Shown here: piece by piece, positions 50,073 to 62,019 of the stretch
Position numbering within the stretch: position 1 is the stretch's first letter
Layout: every line of letters starts with the position of its first letter
NCBI GenBank assembly: GCA_013399015.1
Contig: VWZX01005763.1
Span: 1,488,001-1,552,000 of the forward strand
Source: Galbula dea
Taxonomy: Eukaryota; Chordata; Aves; Piciformes; Galbulidae
DNA: 64,000 nt
Direction: 5' to 3'
Notes under the pieces: model-generated
The model's database searches: none
Seen by the model: the letters and a program-made list of their open reading frames with translations, nothing else
Told to the model about the DNA's origin: nothing
Program-made: the position numbers and the translations under genes

Positions 50073-52820
50073 TAACCTGAATGCCTTACATTGACAAGTT
50101 TGCTATATTAAGTATGTTTTAGGTCCCTCTCCTCAGCAGCTCTATCCCTTAGAAAAATAAATGTATATTTGTAATGAAGCTAAAGTCAAACAGCTACTAA
50201 TGGCTGCTTTCTGCATTGTACTTTTTAAGCTTGCTTCACTCACCTGTAGTTCCAGAAGCAAGATGACTATGTGCAAAGACAGAGGAGGCAGCTCTAAGAA
50301 CTAATGTGAGTTCTGCCCTGGAGAGTAGTTGCACATATTGGGCTAAAAAGAAAAACAAAATATCATCAGAAAACAACAAATTGTCTGGTAGCCAAGATAT
50401 GTTAGGATCTACATGGCTATACTAAAGGCTGGGTTCTTCAGGACTCCCGTGGAGAGACAGGTGCTCAATATGTAACTATTTCAAGCACTTCTTTTGTTGG
50501 AAGATGCCAGCCAAAGAGATTAAACCCAATGCGCTCCAATTAATTTTAATTCATATGCTGTTGGAAGCAGTACTAATTAAATAAATTTTGCCAGTTTTCT
50601 GGCTAAAAATTAGACACATTTGATTCTATTCCCCTGAAGGAAAAGTAGGAATAAATTAACTCTGTCGTTACAAGCGTGAATAAGGAGCACACACACTTTC
50701 AAATAAAATAGAACCTGTGGTAAACAACTGACTCAGTGAATGAGTCTTCCTACACCTCCTACCACTTTTAAAGTTTGCTAAGGAAAATTCTTAATTGAAT
50801 CTTGCTTTCTCTTACTGGGAAGTGACTGCCAAAACCATTTGTGCTAGAAATTGAAGTTTTTTAATTTTTCAATTTCAAAAGTACTCTATAAGAACTACCT
50901 AAGATGAGGGAAGCTGTTAAATTTAAGGTAGGACCTAAATATTACTTAAGAGTTAGGTAGCTTATTCTTCTAGCTGGTAGCATGCTGTACTTGGTAACAG
51001 GAGAGAAGTGGGAATCATATAACCTGATACCAACTCCGTGGAAGTTTTATAGCGAAAGTGTAGCTGGTTCTATAGACTTATCTTACTCATTGCTACTGGA
51101 AACAGAGCAATGATAAGCAGAACAATTGCTTAAGTCATCACACTGTATTTCCAGAGGCATGAATCTTTCAAAATTCAAGCAAACTTTAAGCATAGTAACT
51201 CTTCTAGTTCAGGATTCTGATAGGCTGAACTTGAGCTAGAAACTTTCAGTAACATCAAATACACAGTGTAATGTTCATAGCTGTTCTTTTGGCATTTCAT
51301 ATTCTGTGCTGAGAAATTTATGAATTTAAATTCATGCTCCACTATACTTCTCATTAATTGTCATTAATTGCCAATCAGCAGCATTAGAAAACCTTGGAAC
51401 CATAAGAGTACACTGAATTGAGAATCAGCATAGGATAGTCAAGAATTTAATTTTAGTATCATATATGGTGGTATGGCTAAGTTCAGAAACATCAAATTAG
51501 GCTTTCCATCTTCCAGAATTATGGCTAGTGACCAAGTTAAGGAAGAAAATTAATGACAGCTGAGATGATAACGGGGAGATATAGCTGAAAAATCTAGTGT
51601 GAAGGTAACTGAAGTCATAGATAAATCCTGTGGACTGAATATTCCCACTAAAGATTTAAGTATGAAGAACTTTTTAAATGTGCATGTTTCTTCAGGCCTC
51701 AAATTTCTTGCAGCCACTGAGCATCAATATGGTACAAATAGTAGATTAGAGAGCCAGAATAGAGATTTGGATATAAAATGCATAGGGTTTCAAGAGAGCT
51801 TTTGCACTCAAATATAGGTTTTAAAAGTCTTGTAGTCAAAGCTAGAAAAATAGTGAATAACATATAACTAGATAACAGATTGCAATACTCAAAGGTCACA
51901 CTGTCTCACTAGTGAATTGCTTAAGTAAATGAATATTGTCAACTGTAAGGGCTCTATGCTTCACAAGAGTTATGTTGAAGTCTTAATGCTAAAACCTGTT
52001 AAGTGTGTGAAATAATCCACCTTAGCAGAAGGTATTAGGTAATAGATGTCTACCCTAATTAACTACATAACTTACACGCTTTTTCCTGCCAAAAAGGATG
52101 GGAGTTTCTCAATAAGCAGCTTCCAGGTCAGGTAGTGCAAGCAGCCAAATGAATCATCTCTTCATCTAAACCTGGCAATTGATTACAATTCTTTTTTTTT
52201 TTACATCTGGCCTTAATTAGTTTTTGCTTTCAAAGTTGGTGCACAGCATAACATTCAATACCACCAAAACCCAAAGAAGCAATAAAGACTTAACCCACTA
52301 AGGGCAGCAGTTGGCAAAAGCTCTTGCCAGCTGAACAAAAGTCTAGTAGTCATTGCACATGCGTGTTGCAAATGTGTCTTTTCTAAATGTACTTTTTGGA
52401 AGCACACTGACATGTCAAATAAAATAATGATATTATTTAAAAGCAACCATTACTTTTTGCATAATAGTAGATTTTGTGAACAATCCTACTCCAGATTCTA
52501 GATTAAAAATGGTCGCAGTATAACTTTTGGCACAAGGCTATCTGGCTTCAGGGAAGAGTATTTTAGGATTGAGCAAATCTCTAAAAAATTGTTAGAACTT
52601 AAATTCAAAAGGGATGGGTGCTCAAGAGTTGGCTTGAAGTCTGTGGAGATTAAAGCTTTACATCTTTGATTTTGATAACGTTGCCTTTTAATTCATTTTG
52701 CAACTGAAAGAAATCAGTAATATTTTACATGATTGAACAGACCTCAAGGCAACAGAAGTGCCTTACATCCCTTGGAAGTGAGCTTTCCTATGCAATACTA
52801 TCTGTAAGATGACAAAAAAA

Positions 52821-52842
52821 TTGTAATTGTAATTGTAATTGT
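52821..52842 (+). repeat. Hexanucleotide microsatellite (TTGTAA)n
   Basis: The hexamer TTGTAA is repeated in perfect tandem, with about three and a half units, after a run of A. It is short but uninterrupted. Confidence 0.85.
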
Positions 52843-53397
52843 TTGGTTTATGCAAACTTTTCTTCCTCCTCTTTTTTGTACACTCTTGCAATTCCCAGGA
52901 CAGATCAGAAATAACTCATTAGTTTGTGAATATCATATTTTGGAACAAGTCAGTGGCAGATGAACTAATGTCTGATTACCCACCTAAACTGTGAACAGTT
53001 TAACTGCTTTATGGCTGAATAACAGGTTTCCACTAGATTTAAGATTATAGGAGACTTCCATGACAACATGTAATGTAGAAAATCATGAGGCCTACAGTTA
53101 GAGAATAAGCAAGGGACAAGTATTGATAATGTGTAAAGACTTAGTAGAATGGATTAATTCACAACTAAGAAAGATTACTGTTTTAAAAACTGACCAACTA
53201 CTGACAGGAATGCAGCTTATGCTGTGAGTGAAGAGGTTGGAAAGAAGCTGAAGGTAAACAGAGAAAATTTGTGAGATACTAGAAATATTAATTCAACTAG
53301 TCATAGCCAAAAGGGTCTTTACTCAGAAAGGCTTTCTGGAAGCCTTCAAGAAGGAGGATCTTTTATAAAATCAAGACCTGGGTAAAACATCCCAGAT

Positions 53398-53496
53398 AAT
53401 CACAGAATCACAGAACTTTAGGAGTTGGAAGGGACCTCGAAACATCATCTAGTCCAACCCCCCTGCCACAGCAGGATTCCCTAGACCAGGTCACAT
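53398..53496 (-). mobile_element. CR1 LINE 3' fragment
   Basis: This minus-strand CR1 tail shows, on the plus strand, two CACAGAAT-type units, GGAGTTGGAAGGGACCTCG, CATCTAGTCCAACCC and CAGGATTCCCTAGACCAGG. It is nearly the same sequence as the start of the copy at 11358 and is truncated after about 100 bases. Confidence 0.92.
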
Positions 53497-53787
53497 ATTG
53501 TCTTCTCTTGAGAGAATTACTATCCTGAGTATATGGGAACAACTAACATTGCAATATTTCATAGCATGCAAGTGTTAGCTTAGCAGTGTAATTTTGCATC
53601 TTATCAAAGACCAGCAGTTCAAAGGCCTAGATAAACACAAAGAAACTGTTGAATTTCACTCCAGCATGGTCAAAAAAAAACATTGACACCTTGGAGGAAG
53701 CTGCACTCAGCAAGGTGAAAGGAGCAGCCAACCACATTGTATGCTGCAAGTATGCATAACTTAGTGAACGTAATAAAGGTACATTTC
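53497..53787. other. Spacer between two minus-strand CR1 tails
   Basis: About 290 bases of AT-rich sequence with no recognised feature. Confidence 0.6.
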
Positions 53788-53992
53788 ATGGAATCACAGA
53801 ATCCCAAGTTGGAAGGGATGTCAGGTATCATCTGATTCAACCTTCCTTGGCAAAAGCACAGTCTAGACAAGATGTCCCAGCACCTGCCAGCTGAATCTTG
53901 TAAGTGTACAGTGTTCGGGACTTCACCACGTCCCTGCGGAGATTTTTCCAGTGGCTGTCTTTGATTGTCACAAAGAGAACTTCTCTAATGGC
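53788..53992 (-). mobile_element. CR1 LINE 3' fragment of a different, older subfamily
   Basis: A minus-strand CR1 relative. The plus strand shows GGAATCACAGAATCCCAAG, TTGGAAGGGATGTCAGG, then GGGACTTCACCACGTCCCTG, TTTTTCCAGTGGCTGTC and CACAAAGAGAACTTCTCTAA. The order follows the CR1 tail and the end of ORF2. Divergence from the other copies, and the absence of the octamer repeat beyond one unit, suggest an older subfamily. Similarity becomes uncertain past about 53992, although the GC-richer sequence continuing to about 54120 might belong to it. Confidence 0.85.
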
Positions 53993-56900
53993 AGTGAAGC
54001 ATTGCTGTCCTCCTGGCAAGGAGAACGTAAGCGCTGCAAGGAAACCGGAGCCTAGCAAGATCTCCACGAGGTGGTGCTGGAGCTTCACGGTAGCTCTGGG
54101 CAAGCCAGGCGGGATCCAGCTTCGTGATTCATTTTATTCCTCCTTCATTTTGAAGGAGTGAGAACCTGGTTGGAAAAGATATGTGGCTAGGAGAACACCA
54201 GGTATATTAACTACTATGAGACCAAGGATGTTAAAAAGGAAATGACTACGTAGGGAAGTTGTGCTGTTAGTGAGTATATCCAAAAAACATAAATTATAGT
54301 AATTTGTAAGTTCAGAGAATAGTAAACTGTTTGGGTTCTGCAGTTAGAAATGTTAATGATGATGTCCATACATATATTTCTATATCACAAGATATGCCTT
54401 TTAAATACTTATTTGATGCTGTTACCAAAAATCCTTTCCTGTTGAAGAGAAGAACAGCATTTAAATACTGCATTAACTATCTATTATGCATAGAAATATG
54501 CAGTGAGAGTTATGAACCACCACTAAATTCCAGCTTGATAATAATGGATATCTGAATTTATACTGGATGCGAAGTTCAAGTGGTCTGCCTAGGTACTGCT
54601 CAAGGATGGCAATTAATCTATTACATATCTATTACATGTTGACTTGTAAACTTGTTTGATCTTCTGAGCTACTAGATATAAACAAACAAAAAAACCCAAC
54701 CCCCCTGAAGCTAATATCATAGAACTTCTATCATTATCTTCTTGTTTTTAGCTAAATCTTGCAATTGTGACTTAAACCATGGATATCTGGAAAACTTGAA
54801 AGACATCTAATTTGACCTGATATTTCAAAAAATGGATGAAAATGAGGAAAAAGAAAAGTGTAGTCTACAAGATGCTAATCAAGTCATAATGTGAATTTCC
54901 ACCCTAGCTTGGCCTTCAATTTGTAGACTGGAGAATGTGTATTTTGATAACTGGATCCCTCTACTACATAAATCCAGGGAGCTCATTGTGACCCATCCAA
55001 GCAAGGAGTAAAAAATCATAGACTGTAAAATGTAACAAATCTAACAAAAAGTAATGGAAAGGCTTCATAAGGGAGTACCTGAAAGTTTGATTTTGAAAGA
55101 GACTCTCACACCTACTTAAAAAATTTTGCCAAGTTATCATGTGAAGCCACAGAAGGCTAATTAAGGGTAGACAGGTAAGAAAAATGCTTCTTAGCTTTGT
55201 TCAGCTAAGGTGACTGAAATAGTGTGATGAGGTGGTTTGGATGAGGTCAGTCACTAATAGTTTCGAGAGGATTACAAACAGTATGGTACTGAGCCCCAAT
55301 CTGTTCCTCTAATTATTGAGCTACTTGAGTTCCTTGCACAAGAACTTAGGTATTGCTAGTATTACTGGTTTTGGAATTCACAGTAACAAATCAAACCATA
55401 AAGACTAGTGAATTCTACTTAATTGAAAGTGTCTCATCTCAAAACCAACAGAGCTGTTTAATGTTTACTAACTGGAAAATGTGGAAGGGCTTAAACCCAG
55501 GCTTGTAGGAAGCTGCACTAGCAAATAAAATAACATGGCTTTAAATAGGCAAAGTTAAGTGTTCTTAAATAAGGAAGAGCAAGAGCATGCAAAAAGCTCC
55601 CAAACAATAAAGCAAAAAAACAAACAAACAAAAAAGTCCCCAATGCTTCAACACATTTTGTTTAAAATGAACCCTAAATCTGTTGTGCCAAAAAGACTTA
55701 CATAGCTTGTAATCAGCTGCTTCTCAATAGACTGCTGTTACTCACTTGCTTTGTATAGCATTTGGGATCTTAAGCACAGTTACTAAAACATTTGTCAGCT
55801 CATATGTTACACTGAGCAATTAGCAGGGAAAAACTAAGAGGGTTTTTAAGTGTCATTTGGTTTTATGTAGATAAAAGCAACAAGCCTCTTCTTCAGGGGA
55901 AAGAAAACCAAAACAATGCATCAACTTGCTGTAATTACTCCATTACTTATATGGAAGTTTTGCCTGCTCAATGACTCACAAAACACACGTTTACATTTTG
56001 TACAGAGTCAGCAGTACACAGATTTAATTCCATTTAGTGATCTCAAATGTCAATAAACAAAAGTATACAAACTACATACTTAGGAAACATGCTTCAGTAA
56101 CTACTGGATTTGTAGAATCTCTTTATGTCAATAGTTGTCCACTGAGGTCATTAGCAGAAGAAAAGTTTCTAAGAGCAAATACATGGTTACGGTGACAAGT
56201 AAGGGGCTAAATAGAACCTGCACTGAAAAGAAACAAACTCTGCTCATAGTTAAGTGGGACAAAAGTATTTGTCTCCATGAAGTCAAGTTTACTACAAAAA
56301 TGAACTTAATGACTTCATCATTCTATGCTGTTCTACAACCTCTAATAAAATCTACCTTCAAAGCTAAAAATAACTAAAGGAATTGTGGTATATAGCCAAA
56401 CTGTATATAATGGTATTATGTAGCTACTAGATACTATAACACTGGTGAAGCACTTGTAGCATTCTGACCAGATGGTCACTCCACTTGACAAATATTTTTT
56501 GTTAATAAGTTATTAGTAACTGATGTGTGTGTTTTATATTCACAAGAAATAGATGCGATCTGTAGAACAGTGTCCTAGTAAATATCAGTTCAGTAAGGAA
56601 AACAGAACAGTTCTGAAAGACATAAATGGAAATTCTAAGCTGAGGAAAATGTTATGAAGTTTGCTAACATGTTTCATGTATCATGTATCAGCTGTTGTAC
56701 ATGACAGGAACTGAGGGTTGGGGAAAGCAGCAGCTATTTTAACTGTTTACGATTTAGCATGCTACGGCGGATAACTCATCTGGTGAAGTAATCATGTTAA
56801 TATTTACAAAGTAATTTATATTTTTCTAAGATTTACTCAACTGTCAGGAGAATTATATGGTTTTGTTAATTAAGCCACTGTTACTCTTGTTTTAAAACAA

Positions 56901-58110
56901 GGGGGTTTAGCTGTGGGTATTTGGAGTGGTTAATCACGCAGTGAATTCAGCAGAATCAGGATTAGAGCAGGATTCTCGTTTCCTGTCCCTGTCCTAATCA
57001 ACTTAGCATTCTTGCTTGTTTAGACCATTCTGTATTTAATTTGTAATCTCATTTCTAATCACAAAAAACAGGTTCACATTTTGATAGGCATAGTAATATT
57101 ATTTTTATGGAAGTGGTATTTTATTAGCTTTCTCTGTAGCGTTTTATGCTATGTGACTATTTCTCAAGCCCCTTTTTATCTTAAGGCATCTATTTCTGTC
57201 CTGGTTTCTCCAAATAGGATTTTTATCCTTGCATCTACTTACAGCCTGTTGCTTGAATGTAACCTCTATTACCTGAAGTGTTTCTTTAAAGGCAGAATTT
57301 GCTTTCATGTTTCTATGCAGTGCTGTTTGTTAGGCATGTCAGCTTAAATATGACAATAAACCTTGCATACTTACTGATGGGGTTAGAGAAAGTGAAAAAA
57401 TATGTGAATGTTGCAGAACAGGTTAAAAATATAACTACTGCTTGAAAGGTAAAAGTTACTCAGGTTTACTTTGGCAGCAGAGAGAATGGTAAATAGATAA
57501 CTGTGTTTGAACTCTACGAATTCCCTCCCTGAGACTTCTCCCTAGTGCAGGATGTGAAGATGAGTAGAAACTAGATCAAGTTAAGACGAAAACCAGGAAT
57601 TTAGACATTTATGCTAGACAGCTATGCCACAGGCACTCTAACATGTGGTGTAGGTGTAGCTCTTGAAGATTAGACAGTAAGCCTCATAGAAGGTAGGGAA
57701 AGGTTTGGTTAAATAAGAGGACACTGATATTTTCTTAGGGATAGGCAGTCTCAGCAGTCTCTGCGGAAGAAGGGAATTTCCTTGACGTGGAGGTAGTGGG
57801 ATAAACCAGACGCTTATGGGGTTCTACTAGGAAAACCAAAATCTCTCCTGTAAGGATACTGTGCAGGAGGAGCAGATTGCACCTGTACTTTGCAGGTTTC
57901 CTTGGCAATACACAGCACTCTGTACATTTTGACTGTCACCATTTACTCTGTGAGCTTTTTCTGAATGAGTTGGCACCGCCAGTGGCTCTGGAGCCATGCA
58001 TATGCGCAGCACCTCCGGACTCCTATACCCTGACTAGTTATGGCCAGGAAGGAGAGTCGAGCTGCTAACTGCTTTTCAGAAGCCTTCCTGTAGTCTCTGC
58101 ACAAATACCC
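53993..58110. other. Intergenic DNA upstream of SPDL1, no supported gene
   Basis: AT-rich sequence with small chance frames. From about 57950 it becomes GC-richer as it approaches the SPDL1 island. I see no recognisable gene on the minus strand that would share a bidirectional promoter with SPDL1. Confidence 0.55.
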
Positions 58111-58335
58111 TTGCCCACTGGTATCACCTGCATAACGACGAAGCTTAAAGGACATATCGCGAATGAGGACCAGGCTGACGCTAGCAGAAAACACACCTCC
58201 CCTCACAAGTTCTACCCGCCCAAAAGCGGCGCCCCTAGCCACACGCGCTGGCCCTCCTCCGCGAGCTCGCGGCACTGCACACGCACGCGTTGCGTAGAGC
58301 TGAGCGGAAAAGGAGCGGGTGGTGGCCGTGGCAGC

Positions 58336-58345
58336 TCTCGCGAGA
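58336..58345. promoter_or_regulatory. SPDL1: CGCG element TCTCGCGAGA
   Basis: This is a perfect copy of the ten-base palindrome TCTCGCGAGA, a known core element of CpG-island promoters of essential housekeeping genes in vertebrates, bound by BANP when unmethylated and earlier attributed to Kaiso (ZBTB33). Its place in the island, shortly before the likely transcription start, fits an essential mitotic gene. Use in this species is inferred. Confidence 0.75.
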
Positions 58346-58349
58346 TTTA

Positions 58350-58419
58350 GGGCGGCGGTGGCGTGGAGGCGAGTTTGAACTGCGAGAGCGGCATTGGCGG
58401 CGGGAGCGGCCGGGCTGAG
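58350..58419 (+). other. SPDL1: Candidate non-coding first exon of SPDL1 (tentative)
   Basis: The known SPDL1 genes begin with a non-coding exon in the CpG island. Here the sequence GGGCTGAG followed by GTAGCG at 58420 gives a usable donor shortly downstream of the TCTCGCGAGA element. The start is a guess, and other donors further down the island (for example near 58944) are possible. The CCAAT and TTTGAA motifs inside the interval would argue for a start further downstream. Confidence 0.3.
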
Positions 58420-61400
58420 GTAGCGCGGGGCGGCGGCTGTTCTCTCCTCGGGGGCCTTCCCTTCTTCCCTCTCCTCGGGGGCTTCCCTTCTTCCCCGTCT
58501 TCGGGGGCTTCCCTTCTTCCACGTCCTCGGGGGCCTCCCCTCCTGAGGGGTGCTGCTGTCTCTGTACTGCTTCTTGTCCGCAGACGAGCGCTCTCAAGCG
58601 GCGCGGCTGTGGGGTTGAGGGGCTCGGGGAAGGTGGAGGCTCCTGTCTTCCTCCTCCCCTTTTGTGCTTAGGGCTCTGTGGCCTTCAGGCCCTACCCCTC
58701 GTCGAGGCCTCGCTATTAGTTTTGCTGAAGTGCAAAAGGCTGTTTTGTGTCCTGCGGCCCTCGGAGATGCTGCGTCAAGTGTAGTGGGGGAAAAAGCCCC
58801 TCTCTCCCTCCGCCCTTTTTTCTCATTTTTGTGAAGAGCAAACGCGGCTGTGAGTTACCGCCTGTGTGCGCAGAACGAGTCGGCGAGACCACTGTTAAAA
58901 GCCTTGTGCTGGAGCAAGTTGTTCGCTTATGCCTGCTCGAAGTGGGTGAGGAAGGGCGTTAAGCGGAGAATGCCGTGGAATAAGCGGCCTGAGCTACAAA
59001 AGGGTAACGTCTTGAACTCAAGAACAGATAGTAGTACATTGCACCACACTGTTAAAAGTACGGTGTGAGCAGAGCCACTTGCTGGCTTTACAAGTACTTT
59101 GTAGTGATTGAAAGATCAGGCTGTAGTCTGATTTTATTTTCTCTGTATCACTTGTCCACCCAAGAAAGTTTTGTGGAAGGTGATTAGCCCTGAAAATACT
59201 TCAGCTTGAGTGTATGACTTAGGCGAAGAAATGGATGTGTGTAACTGCATTGAACTGTAAGGAGAATAGCTAGTTTAAGGGAAGGAAACTGTCCTGCTAA
59301 TTATGTTAGTGCTTGGAAAACTGTGTAGGTACTTCTGAATAGATCAGAACGTAGAAAGCTGTGGCACACAGTATAACCCTTGGGAATAGCAGTTGAACTA
59401 GAAGAAGAAAGAGTGGGAGGAGAAAGTGCACATGTCAGAAGAGTGCCTTTTTATCTCCTATGCCGTTATTTTTTTCAAGGAAAGCTTAAATGTTTGAATA
59501 ATTAAGGTCTGCAGCCCTCAATACAAAATCTGCCATGAAATGAAGATAATTATTTAAAAGTGAGTAACTGGCTTGTAACAGCAGAATAAATGAAGACTGT
59601 TTTCTGTTATTCCTCCGTCTACCTGCTCACCTTATTGCCCAGTTAATTTCTCTTAAAACATTCTGTTCAGGATAGTTTACTTAGTGTATAACATTAAACT
59701 GCAGACAGTTACTTCCATATATAATAATACAGTCTTAAGAAACAAGCTACCTGGCCTTGTCTGATTGAATTCATCCAAAACTGACAAAGAAAAGTTGCAG
59801 GTGTCTGTGCTCCAAACGGCATACTTGCTGGTTTCTCTTAACAGTTGGCAAGGAACATCTGAATAAGAGAACTATTTCTATTTTCCTCCATACTTCAACT
59901 ATAAAATTAAAGCCTACTTTTTTTTTAATGTTATCTGGTAAATTATTTATTAGGAGCTCAAAGATCTTGTATGTGAAACTGGAGGAGAGCATGCAGTAGA
60001 GTAGGAAGTAGGAAGGAGCAAGATGAGAATCCCTACACAACCCTTAAAGATTATGTATTGCGCTAGAAGGTGGTAACCCAGGGTGTAACCTGCTTACTTG
60101 ATGCACAGGCCAGTTTCAGAGCATCTATTCTCTGGCAACATTGCCTGATCTGGCTGTTTCTAAACTATCTGACAGCTGCCTCGACTGATATTTGAGTAAG
60201 ATTTGCATTTCTATGGGGTTTTAGCTTGTGATCTGCATTTTCACGAGATTGCCACAGCCCTTAAGCCTTTCCAGAAAAGGACTGCTCTGAAGGACTGTGC
60301 TAGAATGACAGTTTATACTCTTCTGGACTAGACAACTGTTGGTTTAGTGTTTTTTGTTTTTGTTTTTTTTTTTTTTTAAATTGGAGCACAAGAATATAAT
60401 CAAGAAGGATTTAAATGGACTTCTGAAGGTGAGTTATAAATGTTATTCAAATTTAATTTAGTAAGCCATGATCAATCAAATTCTTCTGATGCCTCTGTAC
60501 TATTGTTTGATCAGACAATATCTTTATATCTTTAAAATTCTGTTTATAAAGTGAATAAGGATTAATTCATCCTCTTTACTAACCTAAATGCATACCAGGA
60601 GTAGGTGTCTATATGCATATATTGCTACATCTTACTGTTGAGAATTTCATTACTGAATAGTACACAGTGTACATGTTCTTGCAGTAGTAATGATGTCTTA
60701 TTTATAGGTATACAAAATTCCTATCTTTCACTGGCTTATTTTAGCATGTTATTTTTTGCTTTTATAGGAAGCTAGATTATTATCCTAGGAGTTACTCAGA
60801 CTGAATAAAAGTTAGCAAAAAAAAGTGTAGGCTGTATGTTGCAATAATAACTCTTAAAAAATAATCTCTCCTGTAGTAAGCTGTGAAATTTACTCATTAT
60901 TAGGACCAGCATCTTGCTAACATTCATAATGTACCTATCAGAAAGAAATGGCAACAACTAAATTGTTCATGTAGAAAGAAAAAGCACAGAATAAGTTCTT
61001 CAATGAAGAATAATACTGGAATTATATAAAATTGAACTCTGAAAAATTAACAGCAGACTTTGCATTATATTAATATTTAATTGTTACTGCATGCTTTGAG
61101 AGAACTCTTGGCTTGCGTTGTTGAGGAACCTCAGTTGCTTAGCTTTTTCTGTCTTAATAGGATTTCTTTGTAGTGTGCTGATTTAGGAGATTTGGGAGGA
61201 AGCAGCTATACAAGCTTAGGGGGTTAATTTGGCTTGATTTTTATTTTTTTAATGTTTATTTGGCTTTATTTTGACCGGCTTTGCAAAGTTTACCTTTACT
61301 TGTGTCTTCTGTTATGAAGATAAATGGATGCATTTTCTGGAACACGTGACAAGGAGATGGCTATTAACAAATAGGTTACTTGCAGCCACTTAAGTTTAAA

Positions 61401-61994
61401 GTGGACATAGGCATAAAAGTCTCCATTAAGCACTTAAATAAAAATCCCTGTATTAAAATTCCATATGCTTTAACAGGTTTTCTAATTTTGTATCTTTCCT
61501 TTGACTTTGTCTGTTACTATATCCTACATAATGCTATTAGGAGTAAACTGTCCTGCTGATAACAGCTGCTTCAATGAATCTTCTGTATTATTTGTGTGCA
61601 CAAGAAATGCTATACTTAGTGTGGCTTTACTTACACCGCCACAGAAAGTACTGTCAGCCATATGCATAACTGTTTTCACAAGATCATTTGGTAGCTGCCT
61701 TTTGTATATAGCAAATAGCTATGTACTAGCTTAATTCTGCTTCTGGTGTGCTAAGGAACCAGGCTGAGTACACAGGAGTTGTTAGCATACTGTTACTTAA
61801 GACGTAGTAGGAATAAGATGTTAACCAAATTGATGTGTAAATAACTCTTATTTTACTGTTCAGAGGACTGTTTGTGAGCTATCCTTTTGTCTTGTGTTAG
61901 TGCAAAAATATATCCTTGTATTCTGATTAGAAAGGAAATCCAATAACTTCGTTCAGATTAGCTGCAATATCTTTTTTAATCATTGCGTTTGCAG
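58420..61994 (+). other. SPDL1: SPDL1 5' intron (between island and first coding exon)
   Basis: If the donor at 58420 is right, this is intron 1. The 3' end is firm: the acceptor reads TTGCGTTTGCAG at 61983-61994 and is preceded by T-rich sequence. The region contains a run of 15 T at about 60363-60377. A possible cryptic exon at 60393-60428 (AG before it, GTGAGT after it) follows that tract. No other gene is recognised. Confidence 0.55.
58445..58549 (+). repeat. Four-copy 26-27 bp GC-rich tandem repeat in the SPDL1 island
   Basis: Units begin at 58445, 58472, 58498 and 58524. Each starts with TCCTCGGGGGC or TCTTCGGGGGC, followed by TTCCCTTCTTCC in the first three; the fourth is diverged (CTCCCCTCCTG). 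Spacings are 27, 26 and 26 bases. The array lies just downstream of the presumed core promoter and could vary in length between individuals. Confidence 0.9.
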
Positions 61995-62019
61995 TGTTGA
62001 AGGAACAAAAGGAAGAAAT

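Larger units (their letters stand above)
49413..53397. other. Intergenic DNA, no supported gene
   Basis: AT-rich sequence. It contains the 78-bp tandem duplication at 49918-50072 and a hexanucleotide (TTGTAA)n tract at 52821-52842, both listed separately. No transposon, RNA gene or convincing open frame is seen. Confidence 0.6.
58130..58720. promoter_or_regulatory. SPDL1: CpG island and promoter of SPDL1
   Basis: A GC- and CG-rich segment of about 600 bases lies upstream of the first coding exon of SPDL1, which is 3.3 kb downstream, with no other gene between. It contains a perfect 14-base palindrome CCGCGAGCTCGCGG at 58259-58272, a TCTCGCGAGA element at 58336-58345, a TTTGAA hexamer at 58374-58379 that fits the cell-cycle CHR element, and an inverted CCAAT box at 58393-58397. 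No TATA box is evident. Assigning the island to SPDL1 is inferred from position and orientation. Confidence 0.78.

Noticed and set aside
58130..58360. Bidirectional promoter with a coding gene on the minus strand
   Set aside because: The TCTCGCGAGA palindrome is compatible with divergent transcription, but no recognisable minus-strand exon follows. At most a non-coding divergent transcript could exist.
58235..58671. Frames of 102-120 codons on both strands in the SPDL1 island
   Set aside because: Same composition effect, and the plus-strand frame runs through the 26-27 bp tandem repeat. The real start of SPDL1 is at 62020.
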